Below the pieces are notes generated by a model. It was not told the origin of the DNA. It ran no database searches and saw nothing but the letters and a program-made list of their open reading frames with translations. This document shows positions 26,763-35,573 of a stretch of DNA of 64,000 bases, in pieces. Position numbers and translations under genes: made by a program. Origin of the DNA: Motiliproteus sediminis (lineage in GTDB: Bacteria; Pseudomonadota; Gammaproteobacteria; Pseudomonadales; Balneatricaceae); the NCBI RefSeq assembly GCF_017912535.1, contig NZ_JAERQK010000004.1:124001-188000 (forward strand), in the 5' to 3' direction. Position 1 is the first letter of the stretch. Each line of letters begins with the position of its first letter.

Positions 26763-27764
26763 ATGGCCATCCAGCACGCGATTGTTCACCACATTCACAA
26801 GCCAGAGGGCGGCGCCACGGTTGTCGAACCTCGCAGTACCGAGCTGCCGCTGACGCCAGCTCTGGAAGAGTTGATTGGTAAGGTCAACGCCACCTACAAC
26901 AATCGCTCCGGCAAGATCTACGGCAACTTCGAGACCGATCAGGAGGCGTTCCCCTGTGCGCGCTGGCTGGCGGCACACCTGGATGGTGAAACCGATTTTT
27001 CCGAATTCAGCCGGCGTTTGCTGGAGCGTCTGCGAGAGCGTCTGGACCAACAAGAGGAGCCGTTATCGGGCTACCTGATGCTGGTACGGCTGACCGTGCT
27101 GGAGGTGGATCAGCTGCTGGTGCTGCTGCTAAGCACCGCGCCGTCGGTGGTGATCGACGAGCAGCTGGAACTGTCTGACGCGCAGCATCTGGATATCGGC
27201 AAGCTGCAGTTGGGAGTCAAGATTAATCTGGATGAATGGCGCCGCAGCGGTGGTCAGCAGTACTGCTCGTTCGTCAAAGGGCGTTCCGGAAAAAGCGCGA
27301 GCGAGGCCTTTATTGGCGCGTTGGGCTGCACCGAGGAGGCGGACGCGCGCAAGCAGACCCAGACCTTGTTACGCGTATTCAATGACTACTGTGGCGAGCA
27401 GCAGCTAGACGCCGGCAAAGCGTCCCAGGCCCGCCAGAAGGCGTATGAATACTGCAACGAGCAGGCGGAGCTGGGCGATCGGGTGCGGTTGAAGGAGCTG
27501 TCCTGCATTATCGATACCGAAGACCCGGACAAGTTTTTTAACTACGCCGGCAGTCAGGGGGACGAGCTGATGAGCGAGATTCCGGCGGATCGCCGCGGGT
27601 TGCAGAAGTTTGTCCGTTATAGTGGTTCGATGAAGGGACTGAGCCTGAGCTTTTCCGAAGCGCTGCTGGGAGAACAGGTGGTTTACGATCCCGCCAGCGA
27701 CAGCATCACTATCCGCGGCTTGCCGCCGACCCTGCGTAAACAGCTGGATCGGGGCAAGCGCTAA
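26763..27764 (+). CDS. yejK: Nucleoid-associated protein YejK (NdpA)
   Basis: A 333-residue member of the NdpA/YejK family, an abundant nucleoid-associated protein in gammaproteobacteria. The start MAIQHAIVHHIHKP, the NATYNNRSGKIYGNFE segment and the KFFNYAGSQG region near residue 255 are typical. GAGAAGC precedes the ATG, and a promoter-like pair lies upstream. It is convergent with the cytochrome gene, with only six bases between the stops. Confidence 0.92.
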   Translation: MAIQHAIVHHIHKPEGGATVVEPRSTELPLTPALEELIGKVNATYNNRSGKIYGNFETDQEAFPCARWLAAHLDGETDFSEFSRRLLERLRERLDQQEEPLSGYLMLVRLTVLEVDQLLVLLLSTAPSVVIDEQLELSDAQHLDIGKLQLGVKINLDEWRRSGGQQYCSFVKGRSGKSASEAFIGALGCTEEADARKQTQTLLRVFNDYCGEQQLDAGKASQARQKAYEYCNEQAELGDRVRLKELSCIIDTEDPDKFFNYAGSQGDELMSEIPADRRGLQKFVRYSGSMKGLSLSFSEALLGEQVVYDPASDSITIRGLPPTLRKQLDRGKR

Positions 27765-27770
27765 GGGTGC

Positions 27771-29246
27771 TTACTGGCCGGCGGGGGTGAACTGGGTCTG
27801 CAGCCAACTGGCGATATGTTCGGCTTCCTGTGCGGTTAGTTTGATATAGGGCATCAATGCCCGCGGGCGCTCAGCGTCCGGTGCCAGTTTGAAACTCAGC
27901 GCGTCGCGTCGCTTGGGCCGATTCGGATCGGCGGTCTTGTAGATGAGCGCTCCGGAGGCGCGCTGAATCCGAGGATAAACCCACGCGCCGTTCTCGAATA
28001 CCCCCTCGCCTTGCTCGCCGTGGCAGGCGACGCACTTCCTCTCCTTGAACAGTTTTGCGCCCAGCACCGAATCGCCCCGCTCGATCACCGGCAGGGTCGG
28101 CCGTTGCGCCGGTTCGCCCTCCAGGAAGTTGTGATCTTCGAAGTTGCCAGTATCGAGCCGGCGCTTGAACTCCAGCGTCCATTGGAAGCTATCCGGGTTG
28201 AAGTGGCTGGCCACCTCGACATCGGCGTAACTGCCCATCGGCTGACGTGGAACGGAGTAGGGAACGCTGACCCCCTTGGCAAAGCGCATGTCGGCAGTTA
28301 CTTCCAGCAGGTCGTCCTCGGTCAACCGGCCGGTGGTAAAGCCCGGCTGGTTGTAACGGCCGGCCTCGTAGTCGCTGCGGCTGACCCAGGCTGGCCCCGG
28401 TGTTCCCTTGCGGTCGATCCGTTTGCGGTAGTCGTTGTCCTGGTCGCCGGAACGCCCCGGGTCTCCGTGCCGGCCATCCTGATCGGCGTATGCGTCCTTG
28501 AGGGTGTTGGAGGGTGCGCTGCGGGTGCTGGTCCAGTGCCAAATGTCGGCCATGTCGCCATAAACGGCGGTGCGCATCTTGGCGACATCCTCAGCGATCA
28601 TCTTCTCGCCGGGATCGCCGGACTCGGCCAGCTCCGCGTGACAGAGGCCGGCGCAGCCGTGCCGGCCGTCACGGAAGTTACCCAGCTTGTCGATGATCGG
28701 AAACATAAACAGCACCCGATCTTCGCTTTCCGCGCCACGCAACTCATCGTCAGCGTTTACTGCCCGGCTGGCGGGTGCTGCGGGATTGGTTGCCACGTGG
28801 GGTTTGGTCACCCACTGGTTGCCATCCCAAATCCAGCGATTGCGGTTGGTTGAGGCGTCGTGATTGGCATCGGTAAAACGTACGGCGAAGTAAACATGGT
28901 GGTCGTCGTGGGCGGAGGCGACCTCGATCTCTCCGGGCACCGCGTCGTAAAACTCGCTCAGCGGGTAGTTGTTCATCACCCGAGCCGTAATCTGGCTGAA
29001 CTGCTCGTCGCGCCATTCGCCCAGGTTCCCGTCAAGGGTAATCGCGTTCGACTTGATCTTGGGGGATACGACCACCCGCGGCGATACCGCATCAAGACCG
29101 GCATCAAAGTCGAGATAAAGCAGATTGTCGCCAGCGTGATTGTGGGAGTTTTCAGTCACCGCCAGAGAAAAATAGGTGTTGACCGGCGATGAGGCGCTGG
29201 CGGATCCGATAGCGAAAAGTGACGCAATGAATACGCTTTTGTTCAT
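27771..29246 (-). CDS. Periplasmic ethylbenzene-dehydrogenase-like protein with C-terminal cytochrome c domain
   Basis: A 491-residue exported protein (signal peptide to about residue 19). Residues about 25-360 resemble the haem-binding gamma subunit fold of ethylbenzene/DMSO-type dehydrogenases (LDGNLGEWRD, VYFAVRFTDANHD, VLFMFPI). Within it, C198-AGL-C202-H203 is a CX3CH sequence. The C-terminal 100 residues form a monohaem cytochrome c with C405-VA-C408-H409 and Met465 in RALMPY as likely axial ligand. It is probably a periplasmic electron carrier or haem-b binding subunit. No molybdopterin partner is encoded nearby, so its redox partner is unknown. Confidence 0.8.
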   Translation of the reverse strand: MNKSVFIASLFAIGSASASSPVNTYFSLAVTENSHNHAGDNLLYLDFDAGLDAVSPRVVVSPKIKSNAITLDGNLGEWRDEQFSQITARVMNNYPLSEFYDAVPGEIEVASAHDDHHVYFAVRFTDANHDASTNRNRWIWDGNQWVTKPHVATNPAAPASRAVNADDELRGAESEDRVLFMFPIIDKLGNFRDGRHGCAGLCHAELAESGDPGEKMIAEDVAKMRTAVYGDMADIWHWTSTRSAPSNTLKDAYADQDGRHGDPGRSGDQDNDYRKRIDRKGTPGPAWVSRSDYEAGRYNQPGFTTGRLTEDDLLEVTADMRFAKGVSVPYSVPRQPMGSYADVEVASHFNPDSFQWTLEFKRRLDTGNFEDHNFLEGEPAQRPTLPVIERGDSVLGAKLFKERKCVACHGEQGEGVFENGAWVYPRIQRASGALIYKTADPNRPKRRDALSFKLAPDAERPRALMPYIKLTAQEAEHIASWLQTQFTPAGQ

Positions 29247-29363
29247 AATGGGTAGGGTCCTTTACGGATATGTGGGCGCATTACTGCTAAGACTACCTTG
29301 GATGCTTGTCTGCGAGGTTGATTTTAATCATGGTATCTTAGTCTGCGCCTGTGGTGGAGGCAG

Positions 29364-30593
29364 GTGTTGAAGTGCAGTGTACAGCGAGTCACGGTGGTAT
29401 CAGTGAATTCCAGTAGCAAAAAACCAGAGTTACGCCCCTTAAACGCCAGCGATGTCGTGGTTGGTGAACCCCTGTCATTGTCGGTTCATGATGCGGAGGG
29501 GCATCTGTTGCTGGCCAAAGGCTCGATGATACGTACGCCCTCCCAGCGGCAACGCCTGCTGTCACGCGATCTTTTTGTTTACAACCTGGCCGTTGACAGC
29601 GCTGCTGCGGTTAAACCGGCCGCTGAGGGGCAGGAGCAGCGGCCACGCCGGGTGCGCGAGATCAATGTGTTCGATTGGTTGGACCAACACGTTGCGCAAC
29701 TGACGAAAATTTACGATGACTTATCCAAGACGCCGTTGCCGGAAACCGCCGCAGGGCTTCGGCGAATGTCCATTGAGCTGCAACGGCTGGCCGATCTCCA
29801 TCATGACGGCCTGCTCGGCGCGGTCTATCTCAACCCCAAACGCCACAGTTACGCCCACACCAAGGCACTGCATGTGGCATTATTGGTCAACGAGCTGGCC
29901 CGCGCCCAGGGCATGAGCAAGGAAACCCGGTGGTCGCTGATTGCCGCGGGTCTTACCCATGATGTGGGTATGTGGCAGATGCAGAACGACATTCAACATC
30001 GCGAGGCGCCGCTGTCAGATGAACAGTGGCAGCAGATACGCGGCCATTGCGAGAGCGGGATTCGCATGCTGCGCCAGGCAGGAGTTACCGACCCGGTTTG
30101 GCTGACGGCCATAGAACAGCACCATGAACGGCTGAACGGCAAGGGCTACCCCCATGGTCTGGAGGAGAGCAAAATCACCAAGCAAGCCAAGATTCTGGCC
30201 ATAGCCGATGTGTTTGCGGCCATGGTCCGAACCCGGGGCGACCGCGAAAAACGGATGCCAAAAGACGCTATGCGTGAGATCTTCATGGGCCGGGGCGAGG
30301 ATATCGATAGTACCTTGGTGCAACTGTTCATAAAAAAGCTGGGGATGTTTCCACCCGGCTGCATGCTGCGCCTGGTGACCGGGGAAGTGGGCATTGCTAC
30401 CGGCCCCGGCATTAATGCAGCGAGTCCCGATGTAGAGGTGCTGGTGGATCGCTTTGGCAATCCATTGGCTCGTCCGTTGTACCGGGATACCACCAGCAAG
30501 GAGTGCGCGGTTAAGGAGTTCGTCAACGCTGTACCTCATCCGGAGTTAAGGTCGTTGTTGCCCGGATTGTGGAAGATGCTGCCAGCCGCTTAA
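29364..30593 (+). CDS. HD-GYP domain protein (c-di-GMP phosphodiesterase-like)
   Basis: A 409-residue protein with an N-terminal region of unknown fold (1-130) and an HD-GYP domain (about 150-350). The metal-binding pair His199-Asp200 is in THDVGMWQ, where most active members have HDIGK, and the second motif is HHERLNGKGYP, where most have HHExxDGxGYP. The metal ligands look kept but the flanking positions are changed, so activity is uncertain. The start is GTG 29364 or TTG 29367; the latter is better spaced (six bases) from GGAGG. A hemerythrin follows after 32 bases, so oxygen or iron signals may feed into it. Confidence 0.82.
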   Translation: MLKCSVQRVTVVSVNSSSKKPELRPLNASDVVVGEPLSLSVHDAEGHLLLAKGSMIRTPSQRQRLLSRDLFVYNLAVDSAAAVKPAAEGQEQRPRRVREINVFDWLDQHVAQLTKIYDDLSKTPLPETAAGLRRMSIELQRLADLHHDGLLGAVYLNPKRHSYAHTKALHVALLVNELARAQGMSKETRWSLIAAGLTHDVGMWQMQNDIQHREAPLSDEQWQQIRGHCESGIRMLRQAGVTDPVWLTAIEQHHERLNGKGYPHGLEESKITKQAKILAIADVFAAMVRTRGDREKRMPKDAMREIFMGRGEDIDSTLVQLFIKKLGMFPPGCMLRLVTGEVGIATGPGINAASPDVEVLVDRFGNPLARPLYRDTTSKECAVKEFVNAVPHPELRSLLPGLWKMLPAA

Positions 30594-30625
30594 GATATCA
30601 CCATTGGATGATGACGGAGTTCAGG

Positions 30626-31033
30626 ATGAGTGTGTTCGAATTTGACCAGTCGCTGCAGTTGGGTGTACAGGCGATTGATGAGCAACATAAACGGTTTATC
30701 GGGTACATCAATGATGCCTGGGATGCTCTGGAGCGCGGCGACGACTCTGAAGAGTATCTCTACATCCTGAACCAATTGATGGATTATGCCATGGAGCACT
30801 TCTCGTTCGAGGAGTCGCTGATGCGTGAGTTCCAGTACCCGGGTTACGACGACCACAAGCAAAACCACAACCGCACCGCGGAGCAGCTGTTCGAGTTTGA
30901 TATGCGCCTGCTGGCGGCAAGTCCGGACGATTGTCGTGCTTTTGTGCAGTTCTTGCAGGACTGGCTGCAAAACCATATCAAAGTGGTGGATGTGGAACTG
31001 GCCAGTTTTCTCAAGAGCAAGGGCGTCAGTTAA
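30626..31033 (+). CDS. Bacteriohemerythrin
   Basis: A 135-residue single-domain hemerythrin, which binds O2 at a di-iron site. Likely iron ligands are visible in order: DEQHKRF, HFSFEESLM (His and Glu), YDDHKQNHNR and NHIKVVDVE. The ATG at 30626 is chosen because GGAG lies six bases upstream; upstream ATGs at 30608 and 30611 are less well placed. It follows an HD-GYP gene, a pairing seen in bacteria that link oxygen sensing to c-di-GMP, though here it is inferred from position only. Confidence 0.9.
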   Translation: MSVFEFDQSLQLGVQAIDEQHKRFIGYINDAWDALERGDDSEEYLYILNQLMDYAMEHFSFEESLMREFQYPGYDDHKQNHNRTAEQLFEFDMRLLAASPDDCRAFVQFLQDWLQNHIKVVDVELASFLKSKGVS

Positions 31034-31145
31034 GCGAAAAGGGGGGCGCATTCAGGCAAGACAGTTTTGCTGCCTCCGGCTGACAATGGCCGTTTTACCC
31101 TGACGCCTTGCCATCGTGGCGGGGCTGAGCTGGAGTGACATGGCA

Positions 31146-32192
31146 ATGATGTTGATCCGCCCCATCCTAGAGCGTGACTTTGCTGCGCTACGAGAGATCG
31201 CCGACGAATCCGGTGTCGGTTTCACTTCACTACCCTCCAATGACGCTATTCTGCGTGCCAAGCTGGAACAGTCGCTGAACTCCTTCGTGCAGGACAACGC
31301 CGAGCCGGACAACGAACGTTACATGTTTGTGCTCGAAGATACGGCCACCGGCACCATCGCCGGTACTACCGCCATCGCTACCGGGGTTGGCAACCACGAA
31401 GCGTTCTACCACTACCACCGTGAAACAGTGGTCCACGCCTCGCGGGAACTGAACGTACATAACAAGATGGAGGTGTTGACCCTGTGTAACCATTACACCG
31501 GGTCGACGGAAGTCTGCACCCTCTATCTGCGCGAACCCTATCGCCAGGGGACCAACGGCCGCCTGCTGTCCAAGTGTCGCTTTCTGTTTATGGCCGAACA
31601 CCCGCAACGCTTCAATCCGCGGGTGATCGCAGAAATGCGCGGGGTGTCCGACGAGAACGGCCACTCACCTTTTTGGGAGTGGCTGGGAGAGCACTTTTTC
31701 AAGATGGACTTTCCCCGGGCTGATTATCTGGTGGGCATGGGTAACAAGGTGTTTATCGCTGAGCTGATGCCCAAGTACCCGCTTTACGTCAACCTGCTCA
31801 GCCCCAAGGCCCAGGCGGTAATCAGCCAGGTGCATGACAAGACCCTGCCGGCGCTGCGTCTACTGGAAAAAGAGGGCTTCGAACATAACGGTTATATCGA
31901 TATCTTCGACGGCGGTCCCACGGTTGAGGCTCGACTGCCTGATATTCATAGTGTGCAGCACAGTCAGCGTCGCACGGTGCAGATCGGTGAGATGAACGGG
32001 CGGGGGCAGCCCTGTCTGGTCTGCAATACCGGACTGGCGGGTTTTCGGGCGACCCTCACCGAGTTGGTGCTACCGACGGACGGGCCGCTGACACTGACCG
32101 CTGAGGTGGCTGCTGCGCTGCAGGTAAACGCGGGTGATCCGGTGCGCGTGATCGAACTCGAAGGGATCTACCCGCAACGACGCAGGCTGTAA
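31146..32192 (+). CDS. astA: Arginine N-succinyltransferase
   Basis: AstA (348 residues) starts arginine degradation by the succinyltransferase pathway: arginine plus succinyl-CoA to N2-succinylarginine. It begins MMLIRPILERDFAALREIA, and TSLPSNDAIL, LCNHYTGSTEVCTLYLRE and LSKCRFLFMAEHPQRF are characteristic. ATGs at 31140, 31146 and 31149 are possible; the one at 31146 matches the family's MM-IRP start, while 31140 has a closer Shine-Dalgarno. No other ast genes are present, so the pathway is split in this genome or continues elsewhere. A DJ-1 family gene follows after nine bases. Confidence 0.93.
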   Translation: MMLIRPILERDFAALREIADESGVGFTSLPSNDAILRAKLEQSLNSFVQDNAEPDNERYMFVLEDTATGTIAGTTAIATGVGNHEAFYHYHRETVVHASRELNVHNKMEVLTLCNHYTGSTEVCTLYLREPYRQGTNGRLLSKCRFLFMAEHPQRFNPRVIAEMRGVSDENGHSPFWEWLGEHFFKMDFPRADYLVGMGNKVFIAELMPKYPLYVNLLSPKAQAVISQVHDKTLPALRLLEKEGFEHNGYIDIFDGGPTVEARLPDIHSVQHSQRRTVQIGEMNGRGQPCLVCNTGLAGFRATLTELVLPTDGPLTLTAEVAAALQVNAGDPVRVIELEGIYPQRRRL

Positions 32193-32201
32193 GGAGCAGG
32201 C

Positions 32202-32765
32202 ATGAAGAAACAGGTGCTGGTACCGATAGCGAACGGTAGCGAAGAGATTGAAGCGGTAACGGTGGTTGACGTATTACGGCGCGCCGGAGCCCAGGTTACA
32301 GTGGCTTCAGTGGAATCGGAGCCCCAGATCACGGCATCGCGCGGGGTGGTGTTGCTGGCAGACTGTCTGATTGATGCCTGTCAGTCATGTGTCTACGACC
32401 TGATAGTGCTGCCTGGCGGCATGCCCGGGGCTGAAACGCTCAGCAACAATGCGGTGCTTACCCGCCTGCTGCAGGCGCAGCAGGCAGCGGGCAGGCACTA
32501 TGCGGCCATCTGTGCGGCCCCAGCGGTGGTGCTGGAGCGCCATGGCTTGCTGGCCGGCACCACCGCCACGGCGCACCCGGGGTTTATTGATCGGTTGCCG
32601 CCTGAACGCCGTAGCGAGGCTAGCGTCGTGTGCGGCGATCAGTGTATTACCAGTCGGGGGCCGGGTACCGCGCTGGAGTTTGCGCTGGCGCTGGTGGCCC
32701 GCCTTTACGGCACCGAGCAGGCCGATGCGGTGGCGGCACCGATGGTCGTGCAAGCGGGCCGTTGA
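32202..32765 (+). CDS. DJ-1/PfpI family protein (YajL-like)
   Basis: A 187-residue DJ-1 superfamily protein. The reactive cysteine Cys104 sits in the elbow AAICAAPAVVL, and the conserved glutamate is in NGSEEIEAV (Glu14/15). The sequence pattern (LVPIANGSEEIEAVT, DLIVLPGGMPGAE) is that of YajL/ThiJ proteins, which protect against oxidative or carbonyl stress. It is closely linked to astA and is probably on the same transcript. Its precise activity (chaperone or glyoxalase/deglycase) is debated in the family. Confidence 0.9.
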   Translation: MKKQVLVPIANGSEEIEAVTVVDVLRRAGAQVTVASVESEPQITASRGVVLLADCLIDACQSCVYDLIVLPGGMPGAETLSNNAVLTRLLQAQQAAGRHYAAICAAPAVVLERHGLLAGTTATAHPGFIDRLPPERRSEASVVCGDQCITSRGPGTALEFALALVARLYGTEQADAVAAPMVVQAGR

Positions 32766-32865
32766 GGCGATCAGCCTGGCGCGACTCCGATTGTTATGGC
32801 GGCTTGGGTCCGCCGGGTTTAATCTTCCCGGGTGAAAAAGGGTTAACCGCTGAGGACGATAGATA

Positions 32866-33609
32866 ATGCGTTTGGTGTTGGGATTGCTGTGCGTGCTGCT
32901 AGGTTCCGCTGTCTGGGCTGATGAGGAGCGGGTGATCCGCCTGGTGACGCATGAATTTCCTCCCTTCTCGACCCTGAAGGAGGGCGAAGTCTCCGGACCT
33001 GCGCGCACCCTGGTCGACCGCGTATGTGCTGAACTTGCGGTGCGCTGCGAACATGAGCTGCTGCCCTGGGCGCGGGCCCAGGCGCGGGTGCGTGCCGGTG
33101 ATGCGGATGGTATGTATGTGATCGGCTGGAACGCCGAGCGGGCGCGGTGGTTAAACTTCAGCACCCCGCTGTTGAGTACCGAGTACGGGGTGTTTGTTGG
33201 GCAGAGCAATCAGCTCCGCTACGCCGAGCCGGTTCAGTTGGCCGGTCTCAAGATCGGTGTTTACGGGCCCTCCAACACCTCCCGTTCGCTCGCGCAGTTG
33301 CAGCGCCTGAGTGGCGTCGCCTTCAGGATCGATGTTCAGGGCGATTCGGAACTGTTGTTACGCCAGCTCGAAGCGGGGCGGCTGGATGCGGTATATGGCA
33401 ACCGCGACGTTGGACTGGCGCTGATGCGTGATGCCGGTATTAAGGGCGTGCGCTATGCCGGGCGGCACCGGCAACTTGATTATTTTGTCGGCTTCTCGCA
33501 ACAGACTACGGACAGCGACTGGAACCTGCGCTTCAGTCGCGCCTATCAGGCGCTTGCTGAGCGGGGGACAGTGGCGGATATACTGCTGAGTTACGGCCTG
33601 CAACCCTGA
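32866..33609 (+). CDS. Periplasmic substrate-binding protein, amino-acid transporter type
   Basis: A 247-residue exported protein. A signal peptide ends near ...GSAVWA-DE. The mature part has the SBP_bac_3 layout: IRLVTHEFPPFSTL, LVDRVCAELAVRCEHELLPWARAQARV, the WNAERARWLNFSTPLL segment and GLKIGVYGPSN for the second lobe. No permease or ATPase gene is adjacent, so it may be an orphan sensor-like protein of the kind common in marine gammaproteobacteria. It is convergent with msrA, with one base between the stops. Confidence 0.82.
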   Translation: MRLVLGLLCVLLGSAVWADEERVIRLVTHEFPPFSTLKEGEVSGPARTLVDRVCAELAVRCEHELLPWARAQARVRAGDADGMYVIGWNAERARWLNFSTPLLSTEYGVFVGQSNQLRYAEPVQLAGLKIGVYGPSNTSRSLAQLQRLSGVAFRIDVQGDSELLLRQLEAGRLDAVYGNRDVGLALMRDAGIKGVRYAGRHRQLDYFVGFSQQTTDSDWNLRFSRAYQALAERGTVADILLSYGLQP

Positions 33610-33610
33610 T

Positions 33611-34204
33611 TCAGGGGGCCTTGCCCCACAGCTGTTCCAGTCGTTTGGCGCGGCCGCAGCTGTATTTATAAAAACTGTAGCGAACCGGATTCTTGCGGTA
33701 GTAGTCCTGGTGGTACTCCTCTGCGACGAAGAACTCACTTGCTTGGGTCACGTCCGTTTCGATCTCGGAAGGCAGGGTATCCGCCTGGGTCAGTTTCAGC
33801 TTTGAGGCTTCCGCCAGCAGTTTTTCCTCCTGAGTACGGTAAAAAATTTCGCTGCGGTACTGGCTGCCGCGATCACAGAACTGCCCGCCGCCGTCCACCG
33901 GGTCTATGTTGGTCCAGAACACATCCAGCAGCTGGTTGTAACTGATCTTGTCCGGATCGTAGCTCACCTGCACCGCCTCGGTATGCCCGCTCTGCCCCTG
34001 AGACACCTGATAATAGGTGGGGTTGTCCAGATGCCCGCCGATATAACCGGAAACCGCCTCTTCGACGCCTTCAACCTGCTCGAACGCTTCCTCCATACAC
34101 CAGAAACAGCCACCGGCGAAGATGGCCTCTGCACTGCTGGCATGAGCGCTGACCGGCAACACCAGCAGCGATGACAGAAGCAGGGGGGGCAGAAGGTTCC
34201 TCAT
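33611..34204 (-). CDS. msrA: Periplasmic peptide-methionine (S)-S-oxide reductase
   Basis: MsrA of 197 residues with an N-terminal signal peptide (MRNLLPPLLLSSLLVLPVSAHA). The catalytic Cys33 is in the signature GGCFWCMEEAF. QVSYDPDKISYNQLLDVFW and the glycine-rich GGGQFCDRGSQYRSEIFY follow, and a resolving cysteine is in YKYSCGRAK near the end. It repairs methionine-S-sulfoxide in envelope proteins. A secreted MsrB is encoded at 61922-62467, so both stereo-isomers can be handled outside the cytoplasm, although the genes are not linked. Confidence 0.95.
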   Translation of the reverse strand: MRNLLPPLLLSSLLVLPVSAHASSAEAIFAGGCFWCMEEAFEQVEGVEEAVSGYIGGHLDNPTYYQVSQGQSGHTEAVQVSYDPDKISYNQLLDVFWTNIDPVDGGGQFCDRGSQYRSEIFYRTQEEKLLAEASKLKLTQADTLPSEIETDVTQASEFFVAEEYHQDYYRKNPVRYSFYKYSCGRAKRLEQLWGKAP

Positions 34205-34328
34205 GTTCGCACTCCTATGTGGGCGACGGCGATAAAGCTATGACTACAGGGACCGAAAAAGGTTTTGTTTGATCCTGCTATCGGCAAGCTGACTATAGTG
34301 TTTAAGAACTCTGAGCGGGAACAGAACT

Positions 34329-34640
34329 ATGAGCGAGGCTGTTTATGCCATCGGCCAGCGGGTACGTCATGCCCTGTTCGAATACCGCGGCGTGATCATC
34401 GACGTGGATCCGGTGTTTTCATTGTCGGACGACTGGTATCAGAATGAAGCCGTCAGCCGACCACCGCGGGACCGCCCCTGGTATCGGGTGTTGGTACACA
34501 ACGCCATCCATGAAACCTATGTGGCCGAACGCAACCTCGAAGCCGACCTCAGTGATGAACCGGTCAATCATCCGGATATCGAACTGCACTTTTCCGGTCT
34601 GGTGGATGGTGTCTACCAGACCCGTCAGCGGGGGAACTGA
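34329..34640 (+). CDS. hspQ: Heat shock protein HspQ
   Basis: HspQ is a small hemimethylated-DNA-binding-like protein that acts as a specificity factor for Lon protease. The 103-residue product shows YAIGQRVRHALFEYRGVIIDVDPVF and RPWYRVLVHNAIHETYVAERNLE, the core of the YccV/HspQ domain. GAGCGGGAACAG precedes the ATG. TATAGT at 34294-34299 may be the -10 box of its promoter. Confidence 0.92.
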   Translation: MSEAVYAIGQRVRHALFEYRGVIIDVDPVFSLSDDWYQNEAVSRPPRDRPWYRVLVHNAIHETYVAERNLEADLSDEPVNHPDIELHFSGLVDGVYQTRQRGN

Positions 34641-34706
34641 TCACGGGTGCAATCCTCAGGGAGCTTGGGTATTCTCGACCTGAGCCCGAGTAGTGAGAGA
34701 ACACGG

Positions 34707-35456
34707 ATGCCAGAACGCCATCAGCTGCGGATACTGCTGCTGCAGATTCGCGATGAAGCCCTGACCCGGCAGGAAGAGCTGGACAGTTTTGCCCGCTTTA
34801 GCGGCCTGGAAAACAGCCAGTTTACGATACTGAATCTGTTCGACACCCCCGAGTTCGATCCTGCGGTGGTGCTGGACTACGACGCGCTTTACGTTGGCGG
34901 CTCCAGCGAGGCGAGTGTGCTGGAGCCTGATCATTATCCCTTTGTGATTCCTGCCCAGCATCTGCTCAACTATTGCCTGGAGCATGCGGTACCGGTGTTC
35001 GCGTCCTGCTTCGGCCATCAGCTGGCGGTAAAAGCGCTGGGGGGGCATGTGTTCCGTGATGATCATGAGTTTGAAATGGGTACGCTCCCGATCAGCCTGA
35101 CCGCAGCCGCCTCAGACGATCTGCTGTTTCACGACACTCCGAATCCCTTTATGGCGGTTTCCGTGCACCGTGAACGTGCCACGGAACTACCCAAGGGCTG
35201 CGTCCTGCTGGCGGAAACCGGTGCCTGCATCCACAGTTTCCGGGTCAAGGGAAAGCCGTTCTGGACTACGCAGTTTCACCCGGAGGTGTCAAAGTCCATA
35301 CTCATCAGCAGGCTCACCATTTTCAAAGACAAATACACCGACGGTGATGGTCACTTGCAACAAGTTCTTGATAGCGCTGTGGAAACGCCTGAGTCGAACA
35401 ATCTGCTGAAAAAGTTTGTGGATAGAGTGCTGCTAGCTGGGGAAGGGCTGAACTGA
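34707..35456 (+). CDS. Class I glutamine amidotransferase (GMP-synthase-like), with element-supplied 3' end
   Basis: A 249-residue stand-alone class I amidotransferase. The catalytic Cys101 is in FASCFGHQL, and His191 and Glu193 are in QFHPEVSK. The first 190 codons have the base composition of the host. From codon 191 (35277) the sequence belongs to the integrated element: it is more AT-rich and differs at many synonymous positions from the original 3' end found at 46674-46841. The two C-termini are identical at 42 of the first 53 residues by hand count, and the element version adds ...AGEGLN. The gene is therefore probably functional, with a replaced tail. Confidence 0.9.
   Translation: MPERHQLRILLLQIRDEALTRQEELDSFARFSGLENSQFTILNLFDTPEFDPAVVLDYDALYVGGSSEASVLEPDHYPFVIPAQHLLNYCLEHAVPVFASCFGHQLAVKALGGHVFRDDHEFEMGTLPISLTAAASDDLLFHDTPNPFMAVSVHRERATELPKGCVLLAETGACIHSFRVKGKPFWTTQFHPEVSKSILISRLTIFKDKYTDGDGHLQQVLDSAVETPESNNLLKKFVDRVLLAGEGLN
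35277..35287 (+). other. Left attachment site core (attL)
   Basis: The 11 bases cacccggaggt occur here and, identically, at 46674-46684. They encode His-Pro-Glu and the start of Val of the amidotransferase active site. Upstream, ctac and a few further bases are also shared. This is the most likely crossover region of the large serine recombinase; the exact central dinucleotide cannot be read off. Confidence 0.75.
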
Positions 35457-35488
35457 TCTGGCAGAAAGAATTGATGGATTGTAGTGTC

Positions 35489-35509
35489 CACCCGTTGATG
35501 GGTGTTTTT
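35489..35509 (+). terminator. Terminator after the amidotransferase, carried by the element
   Basis: Stem caccc / gggtg with a six-base loop and five T, 33 bases past the stop. The element thus supplies both a stop codon and a transcription stop for the host gene. Confidence 0.6.
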
Positions 35510-35573
35510 CTTGCGATGTTGATAATGTTATTAATTTCAAGGTTTTATTTATGCGTTAGATAAAATATAGATC

